15,552 bases of DNA, taken from Spirochaetaceae bacterium. Lineage in GTDB: Bacteria > Spirochaetota > Spirochaetia > Treponematales > Breznakiellaceae. The stretch lies in NCBI GenBank assembly GCA_031257995.1, contig JAIRNN010000132.1:1-15552 (forward strand). Reading direction: 5' to 3'. The notes beneath the pieces are model-generated. The model saw only the letters and a list, made by a program, of their open reading frames with translations. It ran no database searches and was not told the DNA's origin. Below are positions 1-5,021 of the stretch, in pieces; position 1 is the stretch's first letter, and each line of letters starts with the position of its first letter. A program made the translations under genes and the position numbers.

Positions 1-42
1 TTCCCGCGTTACCGATTTCTTTTCACTCATTTGTAACCCCAT
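1..42 (-). CDS. 5' end of a divergent gene, possibly an insertion-sequence transposase (partial)
   Basis: Only 14 codons lie in the window, reading MGLQMSEKKSVTRE and running off the left edge. The start is supported by a GGAGG at 51-55 on the minus strand, eight bases before the ATG at 42-40. A second in-frame ATG at 30-28 lacks a well-placed ribosome-binding site. The N-terminal peptide resembles, from memory, the start of integrase-type transposases common in termite-gut treponemes, and the repeats at 78-134 fit an element terminus. Fourteen residues cannot prove this; it could be any divergently transcribed gene. Confidence 0.45.
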   Translation of the reverse strand, partial: MGLQMSEKKSVTRE

Positions 43-77
43 TTGGGCGTCCTCCAGATACCCTTTCGTTTAATTTA

Positions 78-134
78 GGTTACCTTTTCTTTCTGTCTCA
101 AACCCGGCCTTTCGGTTACCTTTTCGATGTCTCA
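78..134. repeat. Two direct copies of a 21-23 bp sequence, candidate insertion-sequence end
   Basis: GGTTACCTTTTC followed by TGTCTCA occurs at 78-100 (separated by TTTC) and again at 114-134 (separated by GA), with starts 36 bp apart. The copies sit between the divergent start at 42 and the promoter of the V-ATPase gene. Repeated transposase-binding sites near an end of an element would look like this. No target-site duplication can be tested because only one end is visible. Confidence 0.5.
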
Positions 135-144
135 CTGCGGGGGC

Positions 145-173
145 TTGATTCGCATTATTAAATATGTTATACT
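145..173 (+). promoter_or_regulatory. Sigma-70 type promoter placing the transcript start at the atpD ATG
   Basis: TTGATT at 145-150 and TATACT at 168-173 are separated by exactly 17 bp. The ATG at 180 begins seven bases past the -10 box, where transcription normally starts. No ribosome-binding site fits between the -10 and the ATG, so a leaderless mRNA is predicted. Confidence 0.7.
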
Positions 174-179
174 GGCGGT

Positions 180-824
180 ATGCCGAGAGAGATTATCGCG
201 CCGACCAAAAGTAATTTGCTGAGGACGAAGGAGCGGCTTTCCGTCGCGGAGGAAGGGTATGACCTGCTTGAACAGAAGCGGGAAATTCTGGTGATGGAGC
301 TGATGTCGAAGCTCGAACAGGTGAAGTTGCTGGAGCGCGACCTTGAGGCGAAGATCAAGGTGTCGTATCCGGCCTTGAGAAAGATGCTGGTGACGGTCGG
401 TCGGGACCGGGCGAACGCGCTTTCGCAGGGGATCGAGTACCGTTACCAGTTGCAGGAAAAACGGATCGTTGCGGCGGGGATGAATCTGCCGGGGCTTGAG
501 GTGACGCTGCCGGAAGTTGATTTGAAGTATCTGCCCTCGCGGTCTTTTGCGGAATGCGACGAGGTGACGCTTGAGTTTTTTCGGGTGCTTCGTATCTTGA
601 CCGAGCTTGCGGCGGCGCGGACGGTGGTGTGGACGCTGGCTCGTGAACTGCGGAAGACGCAGCGTCGGGTGAACGCGCTGGAAAAGATCGTTATTCCGAC
701 GGCAAAGGAAACGAAGGCGTATATCGAGGCGGCGCTCGAAGAGAAAGAGCGGGATGCCTTTTTTTCGAGTAAGTTGTTGAAAAAGAAGGCGCGGCGGTTT
801 CAAAGTCAGGGTACCAAGGGTTGA
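180..824 (+). CDS. atpD: V-type ATPase subunit D
   Basis: This 214-residue protein is the central-stalk subunit D of a V/A-type ATPase, the coiled-coil rotor shaft that links the catalytic A3B3 head to the membrane ring. The N-terminus (PREIIAPTKSNLLRTKERL) is the family signature, followed by a long helix to about residue 60, a variable middle with a short beta region, and a second long helix (about 130-190) containing RRVNALEKIVIP, a conserved stretch in the C-terminal helix. The length is normal for the family, and the basic tail is common. The ATG at 180 matches the family start. In treponemes this gene normally sits between atpB and atpI; here a candidate mobile-element end lies upstream and a UspA-like gene downstream, so it seems detached from the membrane-subunit genes. 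Identification is secure. Confidence 0.96.
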   Translation: MPREIIAPTKSNLLRTKERLSVAEEGYDLLEQKREILVMELMSKLEQVKLLERDLEAKIKVSYPALRKMLVTVGRDRANALSQGIEYRYQLQEKRIVAAGMNLPGLEVTLPEVDLKYLPSRSFAECDEVTLEFFRVLRILTELAAARTVVWTLARELRKTQRRVNALEKIVIPTAKETKAYIEAALEEKERDAFFSSKLLKKKARRFQSQGTKG

Positions 825-860
825 AGAAGTTTAAGAAGGATGAATTAAGAGGGTGCGGCA

Positions 861-1346
861 ATGAAAGACGGTCTTTTATCACATCTCCTCGTGGCGGTCT
901 CCGGTTCGGGCGCGTCGGTGAATGCGGCGCGTTATGCTATCGTTATGGCGAAGCTCTACCGCTGTTCGCTGACGGGGGTCTACGTTGTCGATACCGCGAC
1001 GCTGAAACAGCTTTCTCTTTCCAAAATCTTTCTGCCGGAGGAAAGCGAGGACTACGCGAAGAGTCTCGAAGAAAACGGGCGCCGGTATCTGGATTTTGTC
1101 GAGGAATTGGCGAAGGCGCGGGGGGTGCAGTTTGAAAAGGTCTTGCGGTTTGGTAATGTGGCCACCGAGATTATGACGACCGCGCAGGAAAAAAACGCCG
1201 ACTTGATCATTCTGGGCGGCTGGGAGAAGGACCGCGACCCGCGTGATATTGTCGGGCAGACGCACCGTGAAATTCAGGTGAATTCCAAAGTTTCCGTGCT
1301 TGTCGTGAAAGACCGTGATATAGAACAGATTTACCGGAGGGCTTAG
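861..1346 (+). CDS. Universal stress protein (UspA family), degenerate nucleotide motif
   Basis: This 161-residue single-domain protein has the alpha/beta Usp fold. It opens with the strand HLLVAVSGSGASVNAARYA (residues 8-26), has TGVYVVD (38-44), and ends with NADLIILGG (112-120) and VSVLVVK (144-150). In ATP-binding Usp proteins the loop after the LGG strand carries G-x2-G-x9-G-(S/T). Here it reads GGWEKDRDPRDIVGQTHREI, which does not fit well, so ATP binding is doubtful. An AGAGGG seven bases upstream supports the ATG at 861. It lies 36 bp after atpD and one base before the next gene, so the three are probably co-transcribed. The role is unknown; Usp proteins are usually stress or signalling modulators. 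Confidence 0.88.
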   Translation: MKDGLLSHLLVAVSGSGASVNAARYAIVMAKLYRCSLTGVYVVDTATLKQLSLSKIFLPEESEDYAKSLEENGRRYLDFVEELAKARGVQFEKVLRFGNVATEIMTTAQEKNADLIILGGWEKDRDPRDIVGQTHREIQVNSKVSVLVVKDRDIEQIYRRA

Positions 1347-1347
1347 C

Positions 1348-1755
1348 ATGAGAGTTGCCATTGTGAGTGTTCCCGCCGAACGGAAACCGCCATGTGATTA
1401 TGTTTCCGCCTTGGCGAAGGGTGTGGAGTCGATGGGGCATCGGGTGGAAATCATCAACGCATATACGGACGACGGGCGGCGGCTTCCCGCGTTTGACTAT
1501 ATTATCGTGGCGGCGGAACAGACGAGCCTCTTTGGGGGCAGATTGCCCGATATGTTGGGTCAGGTTTTACGCGGGCCTTCGAGTCTGTCGGGAAAAAAAA
1601 GCGCGGCCTTTCTCAAGAAAACGTATCCTTTTACGGGAAGAGCGCTTGCGAATCTGATGCGCGTGATGGAGCGGGAAGGGATGTTTGTCAACTGGAGCGA
1701 AGTCTTGTTGTCTGTCCCCCATGCCGAGGAGCTTGGAAAACGGATTCTGTCTTGA
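1348..1755 (+). CDS. Small flavodoxin-like-fold hypothetical protein
   Basis: A 135-residue protein. A good GGAGG at 1336-1340, inside the end of the usp gene, sets the ATG at 1348. The order is beta strand MRVAIVSV, a helix (YVSALAKGVESMG), strand HRVEIINAY, then FDYIIVAAEQTSLFGG at about 50-65, an arrangement seen in flavodoxin-like and response-regulator-like folds. The first loop (PAERKPPCD) lacks the T/S-x-T-G-N-T phosphate-binding motif of true flavodoxins, so FMN binding is not supported. It follows usp after a single base and sits directly before the gene for a predicted exported protein. I do not recognise a specific family; a conserved treponemal protein of unknown function is the fairest call. 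Confidence 0.75.
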   Translation: MRVAIVSVPAERKPPCDYVSALAKGVESMGHRVEIINAYTDDGRRLPAFDYIIVAAEQTSLFGGRLPDMLGQVLRGPSSLSGKKSAAFLKKTYPFTGRALANLMRVMEREGMFVNWSEVLLSVPHAEELGKRILS

Positions 1756-1784
1756 ACGAAAAACCAAACGGGGGAAAATCCTTG

Positions 1785-2645
1785 ATGATGAGGTTTTTTT
1801 CCCGCAAACGGGCTTGTTGGACAAGTATCATTGTTCTGTGGCTTGTTCCATCTGCTGTTTTCCCGCACGATCTGACTTTAATGGGCGGCATAACAAACTT
1901 TATGACCGACAAAACAACGGTCACGCCGCCGCCTGAAATTAACGATCAATCATCCGCCATAATTGGTAACGCCCGGTTAAGCGGCGATTTTGCTGAAAAT
2001 ATAAGTTACCGTTTTGATCTGGGACTTGACAGTCTTTGGCGGTACTATCTTTCGGGAGAAGCCCTATTCCGATTTAGCATTTTTAAGCTCGGTGCCGGAA
2101 GTTTTTTTCACTATTCTGAAAAGGGGACTGAAATCTTAAACCCGGCTTTAATTGCGACCGCCGGGATCGAACTGCCCGGCCTGTTTTTCGTAGAGGGAAA
2201 GACGATTATGACGTTTTTTGCAGATTTGAGCGACCCCGGTAGTATTGATTATAACTATCTTGGATGGTCTGCCGGGTATTGGACACAGGATCTGATCGCC
2301 GGATTCTATTATGATTCTAAAAAAATGGAAGAAAAGCGTACCGACACCCTGTTGGTGCGGGACTCGCTTACCCGCTATTTTTTTCATGCCGGAATTTACG
2401 ACAAAAACAGGATGTGGACGATTAATCTCGATTTTGGGTATGAGGAGATGGTATTTGAAATGACCAAAACAGATGTGGAATCCGTGCAGACGGAGGCGAT
2501 TTTTGCGGGTCTAGAAGTGATTCTTCGTATATCAAACAGTCTCTCATGGCACATAAAAGGCGAGGTCCCCTATCCGCTTGACTATCCTGCCGATGTTTTC
2601 TGGTGGACGGCGGCGACGGGGTTCACCATTAAACTGGCCGATTGA
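1785..2645 (+). CDS. Predicted exported protein, possible outer-membrane beta-barrel
   Basis: From the ATG at 1785 the protein is 286 residues. It begins MMRFFSRKRACW and a hydrophobic stretch TSIIVLWLVPSAVF, a plausible signal peptide, ending near PHDLTLMG. The rest is rich in alternating polar/hydrophobic strands with aromatic residues (YRFDLGLDSLWRYY, AGSFFHYSE, AGFYYDSK, WTINLDFGYEEM) and ends in a strand, WTAATGFTIKLAD, as barrels often do. A GGGGGA nine bases upstream favours 1785. The frame also has a TTG at 1752 overlapping the previous stop (TTGA), but that would add eleven polar residues before the signal peptide. The gene is AT-richer than its neighbours. I do not recognise a family; a periplasmic beta-rich protein is the alternative. 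Confidence 0.7.
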   Translation: MMRFFSRKRACWTSIIVLWLVPSAVFPHDLTLMGGITNFMTDKTTVTPPPEINDQSSAIIGNARLSGDFAENISYRFDLGLDSLWRYYLSGEALFRFSIFKLGAGSFFHYSEKGTEILNPALIATAGIELPGLFFVEGKTIMTFFADLSDPGSIDYNYLGWSAGYWTQDLIAGFYYDSKKMEEKRTDTLLVRDSLTRYFFHAGIYDKNRMWTINLDFGYEEMVFEMTKTDVESVQTEAIFAGLEVILRISNSLSWHIKGEVPYPLDYPADVFWWTAATGFTIKLAD

Positions 2646-2676
2646 AACTGCCGCGTTTATCATATAAAGGAACATT

Positions 2677-3516
2677 ATGCACAGTGAAACGTTGAACGGG
2701 AAAACGGTTGTCGTCAAGTACGGCGGTAACGCGATGAAAAACGAGCGTCTGAAAAGGGCCGTCATAGAGGACGTGGTCTTTTTCCACAAGGTCGGGGTGC
2801 GGATCGTGCTTGTTCACGGCGGCGGCCCGGAGATCGAGGCGATGTTGCGCGCGCTGTCGATAGAGAGCCGTTTTGTTGACGGGCTACGGTACACGGACAA
2901 GCGGACGATGGAGGTTGTCCAGATGGCGCTGTGCGGCCGGGTGAACAAGGATTTGACGGCGATGATCGTCCAAAACGGTGTTCGCGCCGTCGGGATTTCC
3001 GGCATTGACGGGGGCCTTCTTAGGGCGCGTCCAACCACCGCGAAAGATTTGGGTCTTGTCGGCGAGATTGATGCGGTTGATTCAGGGTTCCTTTCCGTAT
3101 TGCTCGATGCCGGGCTTTTGCCGGTCGTTTCCTCCGTCGCGCTTAATACGAAGGCGGGGGAATTAGGCGAATCTGACCATTCGCTCGTTCTTAACATAAA
3201 TGCCGACACCGCTGCCCCCCATATAGCTGCCGCGATAAAGGCCAAAAAACTGGTGGTTATGACGGACATTGCCGGTGTTCTCCGCAACGTTTCCAAACCG
3301 GAATCGCTTATCCCCCAAATCACGCTGGCCGAGATTCCCGGCCTGAAAGCAAGCGGTATCATCTCAGGCGGCATGATTCCCAAGATTGACGGCGCAGTGC
3401 GGGCGGTCGAAAACGGCGTACAAGACGTACTCATTATCGACGGCCGGGAGGAACACGCCTTGCGGGACGCGCTGTCGGCGGACCGGAAAAAAGGTACCAC
3501 GATTACGAGGTATTAG
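2677..3516 (+). CDS. argB: Acetylglutamate kinase
   Basis: This 279-residue amino-acid kinase phosphorylates N-acetylglutamate with ATP, the second step of arginine/ornithine synthesis in the cytoplasm. Signatures are KYGGNAM (14-20, with the phosphate-binding Lys14), HGGGPEI (47-53), the substrate region NINADTAA (173-180), TDIAGVL (196-202) and GGMIPK (231-236, second catalytic lysine). The N-terminus reaches KYGG within 14 residues, so the extra N-terminal helix that forms the arginine site in feedback-inhibited hexameric enzymes is absent or very short; arginine insensitivity is an inference. An AAAGGA five bases before the ATG at 2677 supports the start. No argC, argJ or argD adjoins it. 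A TTGAAA and TATAAA pair lies just upstream with a short 15-bp spacer. Confidence 0.96.
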   Translation: MHSETLNGKTVVVKYGGNAMKNERLKRAVIEDVVFFHKVGVRIVLVHGGGPEIEAMLRALSIESRFVDGLRYTDKRTMEVVQMALCGRVNKDLTAMIVQNGVRAVGISGIDGGLLRARPTTAKDLGLVGEIDAVDSGFLSVLLDAGLLPVVSSVALNTKAGELGESDHSLVLNINADTAAPHIAAAIKAKKLVVMTDIAGVLRNVSKPESLIPQITLAEIPGLKASGIISGGMIPKIDGAVRAVENGVQDVLIIDGREEHALRDALSADRKKGTTITRY

Positions 3517-3545
3517 TACCATATTAGTGTGGTGGCGTGTCGGGG

Positions 3546-3622
3546 CAGGAATGCCGCTGTACCACCTTCGGCGGCAGAGCCGCCTTCGGTAGTAACGCCG
3601 CCCTCCGGCAGCGGCACTCCTG
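3546..3622. repeat. Nested GC-rich hairpin, REP-like intergenic element
   Basis: CAGGAATGCCGCTG at 3546-3559 pairs with CAGCGGCACTCCTG at 3609-3622 with a single G·T pair. Inside it GGCGGC (3570-3575) and GCCGCC (3579-3584) form a tight stem with an AGA loop. There is no T-run after it, so a palindromic repeat element is more likely than a simple terminator. Confidence 0.65.
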
Positions 3623-3776
3623 TACGATAGACATATTAAATGGCGCGGCTTCGTTGGACGGAGACTGTTTAGTTGTTGAGTCGGCAAGCGGCACAATGTC
3701 GGTAGGGGATGACCGCCCCTTCACATTTTGATTCCCATTCCACATTATTATTTTCATAAAAAAAGAGTGTGTTAAA

Positions 3777-3796
3777 TCATACGCTTTTCAGTATGA
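3777..3796. promoter_or_regulatory. 20-bp dyad, possible activator site for the sigma-54 promoter
   Basis: TCATAC (3777-3782) and GTATGA (3791-3796) are perfect inverted repeats around eight bases. The centre is about 111 bp upstream of the start expected from the sigma-54 element at 3872-3887, a usual place for an enhancer-binding protein. Six-base arms are short, so chance is possible. Confidence 0.35.
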
Positions 3797-3871
3797 CAGT
3801 TTTTCAACAAAATTGTCGATTTCTAATTCGTTATGCTATAACACGTTACAAATTTATTTATTCTGTGAAAC

Positions 3872-3887
3872 TGGCATAATTTTTGCT
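3872..3887 (+). promoter_or_regulatory. Sigma-54 (RpoN) -24/-12 promoter
   Basis: The sequence CTGGCATAATTTTTGCT carries TGGCA, the correct spacing, and TTGCT, matching the YTGGCACG-N4-TTGCW consensus at all core bases except the C and G after TGGCA. GG is at 3873-3874 and GC at 3885-3886, twelve bases apart as required. Transcription should begin near 3898, giving a leader of about 79 bases. An overlapping weak sigma-70 reading (TTTATT 3853-3858, CATAAT 3875-3880) cannot be excluded. Confidence 0.72.
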
Positions 3888-3976
3888 ACATGATATAAGG
3901 AGAGAGGGGACGGTCAAACGGTGTTTGATCGCGAAAGGATGGAGAGGGCGATAACCGCCCGATAAGGAGTTGTCAA

Positions 3977-4828
3977 ATGAGCAGAAGACGTAAAGACGGC
4001 GCGGACTATGAGATGTCCGCCTATTATCTTGCCGAAGTAAAGAAAATACCGCTTCTTTCGGCAGAACAGGAAGCCGAACTTGCCCGTGCGATAAAAAACG
4101 GCAGTACGGCGGCGCGGGATAAACTTGTTCTCGCAAACCTAAGACTCGTCATAAAAATCGCATACGAGTATTATACTCCGGATGTCTCATTAATGGATTT
4201 GATCCAGGAAGGCAATATTGGACTCACACACGCGGCAGAAAAATATGACGATCAAAAAGCCGTTCGTTTTTCTACCTATTCCGCATGGTGGATCAAACAG
4301 GCGATAAGCCGGTTCATTGAATCGAAAAAGCGCGCCATCCGGCTACCGAACCGGAAAGAAGAACAGTTGCGGAAAATCAACTACACATACTACGAGCTTT
4401 CGCAAAAATTTGCCCATCCGCCCTCCAACGAAGAAATTGCGAAGGCAGTGGGCATAAAAACGAGTGAAGTGCGTTTCCTGCTTGAGCGGAGTGGAGAAAC
4501 CGTATCATTTGACGGAGATATGAAAGAAGACGATTCGTTTTCTGTCGCGCAGATTACGGAAGATTACACCTATTCTCCAGAAGAAAATTATCTGAGAGAA
4601 ACGTCCCATCGTGAAGTCTTGGATTTTCTGAGCAGGTGTTTGCCAGAAAAAGAAAAGAATGTAGTGTTGTACCGTTATCAGTTTAACGGTTGCGGGGAAC
4701 CGCAGACATTGCAGAAGATCGGCGAAAGAATCGGCGTTTCCTCGGAAACTGTTCGCCAGATAGAAATCCGTGCCTTACGAAGAATCAAACATGAAGCGGG
4801 AAAATTCGCGGAATGTTTATACGCATAA
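3977..4828 (+). CDS. Alternative sigma-70 family RNA polymerase sigma factor
   Basis: A 283-residue sigma factor with regions 1.2 (about 10-40), 2 (LVLANLRLVIKIAYEYY to RFSTYSAWWIKQAI, 50-124), 3 (125-195) and 4 (210-275), but no region 1.1. The helix-turn-helix of region 4.2 is TLQKIGERIGVSSETVRQIEIRALRRIKH (244-272). In region 2.4 the -10-contacting Gln is kept (WWIKQAIS, Q108) while the following Thr of RpoD is Ser (S111), so a related but not identical -10 may be recognised. AAGGAG seven bases before the ATG fixes the start. The protein is clearly distinct from the RpoD encoded at 10159. An upstream -24/-12 element suggests control by RpoN. It is a group 2/3 type factor; RpoS-, RpoH- or sigma-43-like roles are possible and cannot be told apart here. 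Confidence 0.93.
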   Translation: MSRRRKDGADYEMSAYYLAEVKKIPLLSAEQEAELARAIKNGSTAARDKLVLANLRLVIKIAYEYYTPDVSLMDLIQEGNIGLTHAAEKYDDQKAVRFSTYSAWWIKQAISRFIESKKRAIRLPNRKEEQLRKINYTYYELSQKFAHPPSNEEIAKAVGIKTSEVRFLLERSGETVSFDGDMKEDDSFSVAQITEDYTYSPEENYLRETSHREVLDFLSRCLPEKEKNVVLYRYQFNGCGEPQTLQKIGERIGVSSETVRQIEIRALRRIKHEAGKFAECLYA

Positions 4829-4834
4829 ATAGAG

Positions 4835-4863
4835 TTGTTTAGAAACCTCAAGTTTCTAAACAA
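4835..4863. terminator. Hairpin after the sigma-factor gene, possible terminator
   Basis: TTGTTTAGAAAC (4835-4846) and GTTTCTAAACAA (4852-4863) form a perfect 12-bp stem with a five-base loop, seven bases after the sigma stop codon. Only TTT follows, so if it terminates, it does so weakly. The hairpin at 4987-5016 shares its AGAGTTGTT lead-in, suggesting a repeat family rather than a dedicated terminator. Confidence 0.5.
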
Positions 4864-4878
4864 TTTCCGCTAAAAAGC

Positions 4879-5016
4879 GCGGTTTTGTAAGGTTTTAGTC
4901 TGAAAAACCGCAAGACTTGTGAGGCAACCAACCGGGTTGTTGAACAAGTCTAATATCTTGCGCTTTTACTTTTTTCATCGGCAGAGTTGTTCGGAAATCG
5001 CAAGGTTTCCAAATAA
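4879..5016. repeat. Three further hairpins between the convergent genes
   Basis: GCGGTTTT/AAAACCGC pair at 4879-4886 and 4904-4911. AGACTTGT/ACAAGTCT pair at 4913-4920 and 4944-4951 around an inner CAACC/GGTTG. A 13-bp stem with one mismatch and a GCAA tetraloop occupies 4987-5016. With the stem at 4835-4863 the whole convergent spacer is made of hairpins, which may end transcription from both sides. Confidence 0.6.
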
Positions 5017-5021
5017 TTCTT

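Larger units (their letters stand above)
3517..3976. other. 460-bp intergenic region with hairpin, dyad and promoter elements
   Basis: No convincing gene is visible. Short open frames here read through the hairpin repeat in both directions and lack ribosome-binding sites. The left half holds a GC-rich nested hairpin (3546-3622) and a weak GGGG/CCCC stem at 3704-3720 followed by a T-rich stretch, either of which could end argB transcription. The right half turns AT-rich and carries a 20-bp dyad, a possible sigma-70 promoter (TTGTCG 3813-3818, TATAAC 3837-3842, 18-bp spacer) and a sigma-54 element before the sigma-factor gene. Confidence 0.7.

Noticed and set aside
132..803. Long minus-strand open frame opposite atpD
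   Set aside because: It is antisense to a clear V-ATPase subunit and rich in residues typical of a shadow frame; the same holds for the long frames opposite argB, rpoD and the zinc-ribbon gene.
2642..2677. Third leaderless promoter, before argB
   Set aside because: TTGAAA and TATAAA are only 15 bp apart and the -10 overlaps a good ribosome-binding site, so translation with a leader from an upstream start is more likely.
3524..3757. Open frames on both strands across the hairpin after argB
   Set aside because: They read through an inverted repeat, lack ribosome-binding sites and do not resemble any protein I know.
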